The notes under the pieces: model-generated
What the model was told of the DNA's origin: nothing
Databases searched by the model: none
Seen by the model: only the letters and a program-made list of their open reading frames with translations
Shown: positions 45,164-56,500 of the stretch, one piece after another
How the letters are laid out: each line of letters starts with the position of its first letter
Position numbering within the stretch: position 1 is the stretch's first letter
From: Cavia porcellus
Taxonomy: Eukaryota; Chordata; Mammalia; Rodentia; Caviidae
Direction: 5' to 3'
DNA: 64,000 nt
Assembly (NCBI RefSeq): GCF_034190915.1
Contig: NW_026947514.1
Coordinates: forward strand, 1,881,701-1,945,700
Made by a program: the position numbers and the translations under genes

Positions 45164-45360
45164 CTCTGCGTTGCGTTCCGGTGCAAGGAGACTTTGCCCC
45201 GGCCTGGGGCGGGGCCCAGGTTACACATTCACGGGGCGGGGCCACCCCTGCTGCCCCCTGGGGATTCAGATGGAGCAGACACTGGGTGGGGGGTGCTCGA
45301 TGATGCCATGGCGGGGTGGGCGGGGCCGGGCCAGGCGGGGCGGGTCTGCGGGGCGGAACC
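45164..45360 (-). promoter_or_regulatory. AMN: Probable AMN promoter with GC boxes, no TATA seen
   Basis: The 200 bases upstream of the AMN ATG hold Sp1-type GC boxes at about 45,206-45,215, 45,233-45,243, 45,318-45,325 and 45,334-45,344. I see no TATA box at a suitable distance. The transcription start is not determined. Confidence 0.4.
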
Positions 45361-48265
45361 ACGCAGCTGCGCACTCCAGGAGCATCAGGGTGGTAGCCGC
45401 GGAGTGCAGAGGCTCCCTGGGCAGATGAATGTGGCGAACTGGAACGGACGAGGCGAGGGGGAGGCGGACAGAGTGCAGGGCAGTGGGTGGAAGTGACCGT
45501 CTGCAGGGGGTCAGGTGTGGGGCGGCCAGGGGTCAGTCACAGGCGTGTGCCACCTGTGTGAGGTGCGCGGTATGGAGAGAGGCTGAGGCCAGGGTTGGGG
45601 ACTTGGGCGTTTGGAGCTGTGTACTCTGTCACCCTGCCCTCCTGCGACACCTCGGCCTTCAGCTTCTCACCCCAGAGGGGGACCCCGAGCTAGGTGCAGC
45701 AGGGTCACCTGTGGGCAGGGCGCCTGCTGCCCTCAGTGCACCTCCTGCCAGTGGGGCACGTTAAGTGGCTGAGGGTGGGCCTGCAGCTTGGCCCGGTCAG
45801 CCCACCAGCCCACCGGAAGCACCATCTAGGGGCACAGTGAAACTTGGGGGCAACATCTGGTCTGCTTGGTGTCACACCTTTTAAGGTGTGGCATTGTGGA
45901 TTGAGCTCCCTGCCAGCCCTGCGCCTGCGGCCATACAGGTCCCCAAGGCAGGAAGGCTGGGCCCAGGCATCAGGAGTGCCCATGCTGCCACCGGCCAGGC
46001 CCCTCCCAGAGATGTGGAGGCCAGCGAGGCCCATGGGCAGCTACGAGGGCTTGGGCTGAAGGTGGCAGGAAGGGCAGAGCTGGCTGCCTAGGGTGCCCAA
46101 GGGGCACCCCTGCAGATCTGAGGACTGCCGGCAAGAGGCAGCAGTAGGTGATCCCACAAGGTGGCCCTGGCAGCCCCAAAGTCCTGGAGGCTGAGAGCCA
46201 AGCTGGGAGCAAGGAGGGGACCACTGAGGTGTTGGACCCTCAGCTGGCCTCTGTGCCAGTCCCCAGGGAGCTCAGCACCTAGGAAAGACCCGGCTAGGCT
46301 GCCCAGGGCGGGCTGGGTGCCGGGCTGTGTCCCCCCACTGGGACTGGATTCCTGATGGCTACCTCCTCATCCAGCCTCTATGACCAGCTCCCCACGTGCC
46401 AGGGCTGTCCTATGGGGCTCCTGGCTCCTCTGGGGTGTGGCACCATGAGAGGCAGCCACCTCCAATGCTGGCCTGGGGCATCTTCGGGGAGTGGGGCTAA
46501 GGGGGGGGGCTGAGAAAGAGCTCGGCAGGCATAGCTCCGGGTGGGGCTCGGGCTGTGCACTGTGCCTTCCCCATCTACCCAGGGTGCTGGGGGTGCGGGC
46601 GCAGGGAGGTGTTGCAAGGCTGGGGCAGCACAGCTTCCAGGCCTGGGTGAGGCTGGCAAAGTCCACAGGTACCCCTGTCTTGGGGATCCTCACACTGGGA
46701 TCCCTGTACAGTGGCTGGTTCTACTCAATGACAGCCGTAAGCCCCACAGAGGGGAGGCAGGGGACTGCTGCATGGCCCAGCCCCATGCCTGTCAGTGGGC
46801 CCAGCTAGGGCCAGCAGTCCGGTCTGGACTAGAGGCCCCAGCTGCCCTGCTGTAGGCTGGGCACTGCGGGGCACTTCCTGCTGGGCATGTGGCTCCTGCT
46901 GGCTGCTCACCTGCCCACCTGTCTGGTCCCTCAGCTTGGGAGTGGGGAGCAGGGCTCCTCGGAAGCTGCCGCTGGAGGGGGCTGTGGTGCAGGTGTCCCC
47001 TGCTCTTGACTTCTGACCCAGGGCCGGTCAGGGTGAAGCCCTGTGTGCCAGCGGGGTGTGGACCTGGCATTGGGGCCAAGCACAGCAGGAGCCTCCCATG
47101 CAGCACTGCCCTCCAAGGGTGTTTCTTCCACAGGACTGCTGTCTCTTTCTGTTTCCAGAGCCGCCACAGTCCTGCAAGCTGAGGTCTCCTTGGGGCAAGT
47201 GTCGGGTCTCGGCCTCCTCTCCCGCCCTGCAGAGCCTGGGCCCCGAGGCCAGGCACGGTGCACCTTCCATCCTGGAGCCTGAGGCACGGCCCCTGCCCAG
47301 TGCAGAGGTCTCTGTGGCCTTGCCCACCCTCGAGCTCCTGATGCCTCTGCACTTGTTTCCAGTCAGAAGGGCGGCACCCTCTCTGCCCGAGCCCAGGAAC
47401 TCCATCACACACCAGCCTGGACCCCACACCCGCCTTCATCACCCCAGCAGCTCGCAAGGGCCCCTAATGTGCCCTGCCAGGGCCAGCTCAGTGCCCCTTC
47501 TCATCCAGGCCTCCACCTGGCATGAGGCAGCCAGTCTTGAGGTGACCACCTGTCCCCATTCCTGTTCAGCTCAGGAAACACCTGGAAAATCCAGCCTCTG
47601 AGATCCCACTGGGCACATCCTCGGCCTGGCCCAGCACCCCAGACCGTCGGTAGAAGGGATCCTATGCCAACAGTGACTGGTGCTCCTGGGGCCAGGCTGC
47701 ATCTGACATGGGGCCGCCTGGCCTCACTGCCTGGGGTGCGGGGCAGGCAGCCTGGCAGACAGCCAGGCTGGGGGTGGGGCTGTGCCCAGGGCGAGGCCAG
47801 CAGAGGACCCTGGGCTGAGGCTGAGCGAGAGCTGTAGGAGCTGCAGGTGGGGCTGAGGGTCGCCCCCAATCCAGGGCACCCCAATGAGATGTGAGGCTTC
47901 CTGTTGCCAGGTCTGATGTGGAGGCCAAGCTGGGGTGGCCAGAGCAGCAGTACTAAGTGAGCAGTGTGCCACTGGTCCCTGTCCCTCAGCACTGTCCGCC
48001 TGCCACACTGCAGAGGAAGCGACGGCTCCGGGGTGGCGGGCTGAGCACCAGTAGCCCAGCCCACGCCACAGCCTCCGGAGCCCGCCCTGGACCTCTCCAA
48101 ACTCTAAGCAGTCCCAGTCCCGAGTTCCAGGGTGGGTCTGACAGGCCCTGGTTCCAACTCTATGGATGGCCAGGTGACAGCCACGGCCCCTGGGGCCATA
48201 CAGAACCAGGACCCTCGCCCAGACCCTCGCCCAGGCCTGGCAGTGAGAGACAGAGCCAGAAGAGA
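45361..48265. other. Intergenic region between TRAF3 3' end and AMN promoter
   Basis: This GC-rich stretch has several long overlapping open frames on both strands but no exon, RNA gene or SINE that I can recognise. Near 48,213-48,237 there is a small tandem repeat (ccctcgcccaga, twice). Confidence 0.55.
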
Positions 48266-48269
48266 CCAG

Positions 48270-51200
48270 GACTCTTAATCAGATTTATTTTTCTCTAATA
48301 AGACAGTTTAGCATTTCCAAGTTTCGCATTCTACAATCTTACAAACGTTAGTTATTAGCATCAGAAACACAAAACCATCGCAAGACCTCAAAACACAAAT
48401 AAATACCAAATAAAACCACACACGATGCACAGTTAACAGAAACGGAATAATGCTATCAGAGTCAGACACGTTGCCTCCCCCAGGACGCCGCCGTTATTGC
48501 TGGGCAATAACTCACACTGCTGTCTCAGAAGAGCTGGGCACAGGAGGCCACTACTGGTCACCATCACTTGGAGTCAAGGTGGGCCGCACCGTGTGGGCAC
48601 CACACACAGCCATTTGTGAAAGTCAGGTTCCGAGAGACTGGCCTTCTTTGGTCTTTGTTTTTGGGTATAGAACTGAACACAAGAGGCGAACGGACCACCT
48701 GGGAAAGAATGCAAATCTAGAACCGGTCTTAGCCGCCTACGTCCACCGGACACTTCCTTGGTCATGGAGGTTTCTCCTCAAGATCTGAGAAATCCTGAAA
48801 TAAGGGCGGCTTTTGTGTTTTCCAATTGAGTCGCTGAGTTTCGACGGGAGGTCGTCCTGTGTGTCTAAGGGGACCGAGCTGGAGAGCCAGGTGCACTAGC
48901 TAAAGGGGTAGAGCCGGGCCCTGGACCTTCCCTGGTCTGCAGCACTGGCACAGGTGCAGCGGGGGAGGGGCAGCTCGTCACACACCTAGGTGATGCCCCG
49001 GTGACGCCAGGTACCGCACTGGCCTCACCTGCGGGAAGCCCTTGCGCCCCATTGACCTGGCTGCCATGGTGTCTGGCAGCCAGCACCAGCCTCGACAAGG
49101 CCAGCATGGTGACCAGGTCACCTGCTGGCACCAAGCTCGCCTGACCCAGGCCCACAGGACACACTGGACTTTGGAGTAAACGGTTATGGAGATTTGCAAA
49201 CAGAAGACAGAACATGGTGGGGGACTGAGAAGGGGGCCCGGTGGGCAACCCTCACTTGTCATGACTGCCTCCTTGAGCCCCCATTCTCCCACAGCCTAAT
49301 CCACAAAGATCTGCACCAAACATAAAAAAATAGCATCCCAGACCCAGCTGGGCCCTTCCCGCTGTGCTCATGACCTCAGGCAGGGAGACGGGTCGGTGCA
49401 GCGAGGGGTCCCCCAGGAGTCTGTGCTCTGAGCAACCCCGAAGTGATCCAGACAACCCTACGTGTTGGAATGTCTCAGCCAGGCCTGCAGTGACCACCCC
49501 GCAGTTTGTGGCAGTGGACAGTGGGCAAGGGAAGTGCAAGGGGCTGGCATAGGGATGGGCATCGGGTGGCCACTGGTCTCCCAGGGCTGTCACAAGGGAC
49601 CCCTTGGGAAGCCCTGCTCTGTGGGGCACCAAGGGCAGTAACCACCAGCTGTGTAGCCCCCAGGCAGCCATGCTGACTTCTGGAGCCCTCCAGCAAGGGG
49701 GTGGCATCCCCCAGGACACAGTCCCCGCCAGGGTGGGCCAGATGGACCCCACAGGATCGAACCTGCAGACAAGGCCAGCCACGTGTGGTCAGGGGAAGCC
49801 ACGGCACGGTAACCCACAGCTCCCAGGGATCACAGGGTGAGGAGGAAACGGGACCGAGTGGAGAGAAAGGAGGTGGGAACACACCCACTAACCAGCCAAG
49901 TGGGCGCCAGGAGCCACAGAGCCTTGGGACACAGAGGGCACCATGAGGTCAGGGGCTGCTCTGCTCCTTGGGGGGGAGGGGACCAGGACACGGCTTCTCG
50001 ATGGCCCCCAGCCATGGCCCAGCAAGTGACTGCTGTGAATCTAGCCCACCAGGCTCCCAAGACAGTGGGGGTGGCGCGGTGGCCTTGTGGTGACATGTGC
50101 TCCTGTCGGGCCTCGGGGGCATCACCCGTGGGGCTGGGGACATGGCAGCCTGGCTCCTCAGTGTGGACTGTGCTCCCAGTGCCCGAACCCTGACCCCACC
50201 ACCACCCTTTCACCACAACCCGGCCTCTGACGGTGCCTCTCACGTCCCCCTTGGAAGCCCAGAACCAGAGGCCCAGGCTCCGGCCTGTGTGTCGCCCGGC
50301 TGGGCCTAGCAGCACCTTACCCCTGCAGCAGGGGTGGCCACAGTGACAGTGTCACAGACACAGGACGCCGCTGCCCTGCACAAGCTGCAACGCAAGGGAC
50401 TCAGTGTGGGTTTCTCTGAAGGGCAGGACGGCTGTGCCCTGGGAATGTCATCACTTTTGGTTAACTAAGCAGCACACGCTGGACACACACTAGGAGCACA
50501 GGGCCGCCCGTGCTCCTGAGCTGGGACACTGGGAACTGAGGTTGGGGCAGCCGGGCGCTGGCCATGTGGCATGTGCAGCTGAGGCTGTCGGGCACGAGCA
50601 CCGAGGGGGGTGCGGGGCACCCGAGCAGGACACCGCCACGCCACCTGGGATGGAGTCCCTGCGGGTCCTGCGAGCACGCCAACCCTCTCTCCAGCACCAC
50701 TCACTGAGGCAGCGGCCACGCCACGCCGGCCTCACCCAGGGGCAGTAGGATCACTCCAGTCATACTCGGGGATGCAGGGCGCGGCCGGTGGGTCCAGTAC
50801 CCCCCAGGGAGTGGGATTCCAGGGCTCGGCAGGAAGGGGCACTCTTGCACAGCCCTGGAACCCACACCCCAAACCTGCTGGTCCTGAGTGGGGTCTCACT
50901 GGCACCGGGAGGGGAGGAGACCGCCGGCAACTGTGGGGGTTTAGCCAGGGGGCTGGGGCACTTAAGGGGCCAGCTTTCTAGGCAAGTCCTTTCTTCTCCA
51001 GAATCAGAACCAAGGATGCTGGCCAAGCCCAAGGAGCCCAGAACGCAGAGGGGAGCAGCAGATGGGGTGCAGAGCCGTGCAACACGGAGGGGTGGGAGGT
51101 GCATGGAAGCTTGGGGCCAGGAGTGCAGGGGAGGGCACGTCCAGCAGGCACTGGGGCGAAGGCACACCCAGGACAGAGGACAGCACCAGAGACAGGGCCA

Positions 51201-53010
51201 CCGGGAATAGCCCGGCGGACCCCACGCGACCACGGGCAGCCGAGAGGCAGGCAGTCTGGCCGCGCCCAGCTGGCCGGTCGTGGGTGCGCCTTTGGGCGGG
51301 CGGCACGGATGTGGTTCGCACACACTGGTTTTGCCTAAGAAGCACCCATCGCGTGTAGCACCCATCAGTGTAAGAGCACCGAGAAGCGTGGTGCATAGCA
51401 AAAGGGGCACAGGCGGGGCTCCAGGCTTCCGATCACAGTTGGGCTCGAGACGGTAAACAGTGCTGAGTGCCAAGGGGCGGGTGAGCAGCGGGTGCTTGGG
51501 GAGATGGCCTGGCCGCCGCTCCCACCAGCTGGTGGTTGCGGGCGCCCTCAGACCAGCTGGACGGGGCTTCCGGCAGCGGTCTCTGGGATGCTCAGAGGGC
51601 TCTGCTCTGAGCTGTGGGCACCCAGGGCCAGATGGGGATGTGGGTATGTGGGGTCACGCAGCTTTCGCTCTGCACCTGCCTCCCTGGGGGTGGGGGGCCC
51701 AAGTGGCTCTGGGGCCTGGAGTTTGGAATCTGCATGATGAAGCCGAGGGCTCCGGAAGCTGCCGATGGAGTCTGGCCTCCCCAGGCAGGGGCGGAGCTGT
51801 GTGAGGGCCTCGGAGACACAATTCTAGCTGCGGGGAGAGAACAAGGTCTGGTTCAACTAGCACTTCCCAGGATACCCCGTCACAAGCAAATCCAGGGTCA
51901 AGCAGCAGCAGCAGCATGTCACGTCTAAGGCACGAGTACCGTATGCCACCTTCCCTATGCAAGGACGTCACTTCCGGGGACTGCACCGGTGCACAGTAGC
52001 GGGACAGATGGAGACGCTTCCGCCAGCCCCCGAAGCGCGGCATCCACCCCGCCGGACAGACAGATGGACGGACGCAAGTGGGTGGGCAGGCGGGGAGGTG
52101 TCGCTGCTGTCAGCGTGGAGAGCTTGTCTGGACATGGGGCAGAATTTTAAAAACCTACAGGATTCTGTTTAGAACTCCAAAGTTCAACTAATGCCCTATT
52201 TTAGGGTGAAAACAATTATAAACCTGAAAATGATGCACAGCATCCATGAGCAATGTTCCTCTCGTAATAAATTTGAAGTAGTGTCAGGAACTACGACAGA
52301 GATCGAAGGTTTACATTTCTAACGAGAAATAACATCAAGCTGAATTCTCTTTCCTATCACAAGTGATAACCAGTGTTGATAGTTTACATTTTCTTCCAAG
52401 AAGTATCAGTCTGTCAATGTTTGAAAGTAAAATGTCTGCAGTAACAATTATTTGTAGAACTTTAAATTAAAAAATGATTTCTGAATTTAGATACTTTCAA
52501 AAAAAGACCTAGATACACTTCAGGGTCTTCTGACAAACAAATCATTAAAATGGAGACCAGATGGGGCCTTAAAAATAGACAATACACTGTATTTGGGACA
52601 AGACTGCACTTGAGTTGCAGAATGAAACTCAGAACTGCGCTAGTGTTCCCAGCTACCCTTGTCCTCAGCATGCTGCTCTGTCCAGCCGGCCCGTGTGTGT
52701 CCTGGGTCTGGTGTTCAGGTTAAGGAGGAAAATCATGGTTCTTTTACTTAGCATATGTGTTTTCCACCTTGATTAACTAGATCTTTAAAAACGAAAATGG
52801 AAAACTTCTCTGACGGCAATATTTATCTTGTCAAAGGATAAATAATTCTTCGGCGTGAAGGCGGCTAGTCTACGGGAGGAGGGGCCGGTGTCTCCGGGCT
52901 CCCCCGCCCGGCCGGCCGTGGCTGCTCCGCCGCACTCAGGACCTCAGTGAAGACAGACCGGCTCCACCCCCGAGGAGTTACCTTCTGCTGACGCCGCTGC
53001 CCGTGGCTGC
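48270..53010 (-). other. TRAF3: TRAF3 3' untranslated region (about 4.7 kb)
   Basis: The stretch from the stop codon to the poly(A) signal has no splice-supported exon and no SINE that I can see. The part next to the stop (52,140-52,860) and the part next to the poly(A) signal (48,290-48,440) are AT-rich; the middle is GC-rich. A long TRAF3 3'UTR is also known in human. The exact 3' end is inferred. Confidence 0.7.
48284..48289 (-). promoter_or_regulatory. TRAF3: TRAF3 polyadenylation signal (AATAAA)
   Basis: On the minus strand this hexamer is at the end of an AT-rich block about 4.7 kb past the stop, just before the sequence turns GC-rich. I found no earlier AATAAA in the same orientation. 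Confidence 0.7.
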
Positions 53011-53582
53011 TCAGGGGTCGGGCAGATCCGAAGTATCCACTATGACTTTAATAAAAATGGTATCATCTTTAATGTACGTCCCGTTTTCCAGCACAGTCTG
53101 AGCCACAAAGACCGGGCAGCCGGAGGCGATGTTCATCTCCCCAGTGGGCTTCTTGAAGCTGCTGCTGTTGGGGTCCGGCTTGAAGGCGTCTCCCAAGTGG
53201 CGCCGGGAGGAGCCCTGATCCATCAGCATGAGCGTCACCTTCTGCTTGAATGGCCAGGGCAGCAGAGCGTCGTACTCACCACGCATGATGACAAAGAACA
53301 GCGACAAGTGCGTCCCCTTCCCCATCCCGTCCCCGTTCAGGTAGACCCTGGCACACATCTTGTAGCCGAAGTAGCCTGTGTAGAAGGGCTGGCTATACAG
53401 GGACAGGGTCTTCCCCATGACAGCCTCCTGCTTCCGGCGCTTGTAGTCGCGGATCTTCCAGATGAGCACGCCGTTGTAGCTGGCCGTCTCCAGCACCTGG
53501 AAGCGCAGGTCCATGTCGGCCAGGCGGATGTCATGGACGCTCAGCATCTGGTCGTGCCGGCTCAACTGGGACTCCAGCAGGC
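53011..53582 (-). CDS. TRAF3: TRAF3 last coding exon: MATH/TRAF-C domain and stop
   Basis: The exon is 572 nt, about residues 379-568. It runs from LLESQLSRHDQMLSVHD through the meprin/TRAF homology fold (SYNGVLIWKIRDYKRRKQ, FYTGYFGYKMCARVYLNG) to VDTSDLPDP and TGA (53011-53013). This is the receptor-peptide-binding, trimeric domain. The acceptor reads gatggcag. Confidence 0.98.
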
Positions 53583-56500
53583 CTGCCATCGTGGGAGAGA
53601 GTGGTGGGTGAGATGCAGGATGCCGGAGGGCAGCGTCACAGACACACACTTGCGTCTCTGCCTATGGCCACTGAGGCCACAGGACCCGGGGAGCGGCAGG
53701 CTTGCAACCTGCTGCGGGAAGTAGGCTATGCCAGGAAGTCTCCCCGCCTTCTCCTCCTGCACCCCTGACTACATGGTCACCTGTGCCCTGCGCCTAGGCT
53801 GCCCCTGCCCCCACCTCCCCTGCCCGCTTAATCTGGCCATGAGTGCTGGATAATCCTGTGGTCCCCCTTAATCCTTCTCATGCCAGCCCCCATCCTCACC
53901 CAGGCCTCCATCTGCTCGTTGTGCAGGGCCCCCACAGCAGCCCGAGCGGCCCCACCCCGCCCCGCCGCACCTGTGTTCCGCGCCGCCTGCCCCGCACTCT
54001 TGTCCACACTCTCCAGCTCGGTCACGCGGTTCTGCAGGGACTCCACGCTGCTCTTCACGCTGTCCGCCTCCTCCCAGTTCTGCCGGAAGGGGCGGATCTC
54101 CTTGTCCAGCTCCTTCAGCTTCTCTGCCTGGCTGTCTATGACTCGCTTCCAGACCAAAGGTGCAGAAAGGCAAAACCCAGTGAGGACTGGCAGAAGAGGC
54201 CGCTCGCATGCACCGGCATGGGGAGCAGGGGATGGGGCTGGGGTGGCGCCGGAGGAGGACGGACAATGGTTGGCTCAGATGGGGGCGCTGCCCAAAGCCA
54301 GTGGGTTGCCCACTCTCAGCATCCCTGTCCCGCACCACTCCTGTGTCACCCGGGCGCCCACACCCATTTGTGTCAAAGATCCCACCCTTGTGTGCCCTGG
54401 GCCCCTTCTGCCCTCCTGTCCAGCACTGTGTGGACCTCAGATCATGGAGCTGAAGGTCCCCGAACCCCAAGGGCCAGGACACAGCCGCACACTCAGCATG
54501 GGCCTCAGCTCAGACCCAGCAGACACTGTCACAGCCCTATCCTGCTCAGAGGGCCACTCCGGAGAGGGCCTCCCCCTCCCTGCACCTGGCCCCACACAGC
54601 AGCTGCCCATGGCAACACCACCTTGGCTGAGGGAATCCAGATGGCCTCTCCTCCAGAACACACAACCAGCCCCATCACGGTGCTGGGAGGGACAGGACTG
54701 CACCCTGGCTACAGTGGCCGACTTAAAGGTCCTGCTTCTACTTGTCACAGAGAGGCCAGGGTCCCAAGGGTTTCACTCTGAGAAGAATCTGCATACAAGC
54801 AGAGCTCAGGTGCTCCAGGCTGAGCAGGCCCAAGGCTGGGAACCCCGACGTGGCCTCGAGGCTCCTCCTGGTTTTGAGCCTCTAGGTTTTGGCACCTTTG
54901 CTAGGTGCCACTGACCATGGAGAAGCATGGCAAGGCTGTGCCACCTCTGTGGTGACAGCACAGGCCTGTTCTTCCCACTCTCTCTAAGAGGAATAATGCC
55001 AGCTGGTGTCTGAAAAGGACTGCTTGAGGAGTCATTGGCTCCTGAAACCTGTTTTCTGGGGGCCGACACTATGGCACACACACTGCCTGCCTCCCTTCTG
55101 AGCCTAGGGTCGCAAAGTCCAGGCTGCCTTGAACCTCCAGAACAACGCAATCCTCCCGTCTCGACCTCCCAAGTTCCAGGGTGCCCACGGCGGGCTCTCC
55201 TCCTCCCTTGAGCATCTGCAGCGTCACATCTGTCTCCTGTGCCAGTGGCTGAGTGAGGGAGGCTGTGCACGAGGACCCGAACATGGCCCGAGAGACAGTT
55301 CCTTCGCTGGCCAAGCATCACCTTCAGCCTCACGCTGGCCCCGCTGGGCTTCAAACATGCAACAGGACGGTGCAGGGAGGCACACACATGCCGTCCTCAG
55401 CCTGGCTTGACTGGGTCCTGGGCAGGCTTTCCACACCTGGCCAAGGGACGCATTCCTTACAGGACGGACCCTGTGCTTGCACAGACAGCAGAGGGGACCT
55501 TCGCTTCCCCGTGGGCAGCCTCTATCTACAGTGGCCTCTCAGAGTTGTGTGTCATGCTTGATCCAGGTTCTTTCTTATTTTTTGGTACTGGGAATTGAAC
55601 TCGGGACCTTGAGCTTGCCAGGCAGGTGCCTGTGCCTCTGAGTTGTAATCCCAGTTCACCACCCAAGTTCTTTCTTCAGACAAGTGTGCCTCCTCTGCGC
55701 TTCTCTCCCCTGCTCACTCTGGAGCGCTGAGGCTACATCTCTGGGCTCTGTTGCCCCATCCCGGCTTCCTGATGGCCACCTCCTAGGGTCACTCCCATAC
55801 ACTGCACTCAGCCAAGCTGAGCCCACCAGGAAGCCAATGAAAGCTTCCCCAGGGCAAGCAGCAGGGGTGAAAAGAACTCACGTGGGCCCGCAGGTGAGGG
55901 CGACACCTGGCTCCTTGCCTGCACACCCTGGCCTCCGTGGGCTTCCTGGCATCATCTCTGTGTCACCCCACAGCCAAAGCCGACCCTGGCCGCAGATGAG
56001 GGCGGGCACTGTGGATGGGGGTGCAGCTGGGATGCTGGGCAGCCCGCCATGTGTGCTCCCAGCAGAGCCAAGGCCAATGAGCTGTACCTCTGCTTGTACA
56101 ATCACATCTCCTTGCGTTCCCTCCTCGCCTCTGGGCACCACGAAGTGTAATACACTGAGGCTGATTTAATAAGTCCTGCCAGCTCCCAGGCTGCTCTGCA
56201 GTGTGAGTGGGAGGAGACACATTCTTGGCAACACACAGCTCTGTACAGGGAGCGCCCTCTTCTTGGTGCTCTGGGAAACGAGGCCGGAAGCACAGCCCTG
56301 TGCACCCCTGGGGCCTCTGGGTGGCTCTTCCAGGGCCATGTGAGACTCTCGAGGTGCACAGGAGCTTGTGTGAGAAGCAGCTGTGAGCGTCACCTGGATG
56401 GGGGCCACCTTCCATCGGCAGGCTTGGATGGCAGAGGGTCTGTTATTATTGGGTATTGCTGGTTCACTATTTAGGGCACAGCTGGGGACATGCCACATGC

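Noticed and set aside
46792..47457. Long open frames between TRAF3 and AMN
   Set aside because: No splice-supported or recognisable protein; frames overlap on both strands, as expected from GC-rich sequence.
53197..53724. A 175-codon plus-strand frame opposite the TRAF3 last exon
   Set aside because: It is the antisense shadow of the MATH domain.
55105..55195. Possible reversed 7SL-like fragment (ggctgccttgaacctccag)
   Set aside because: Similarity is too weak and the ends cannot be placed, so it was left out of the repeat list.
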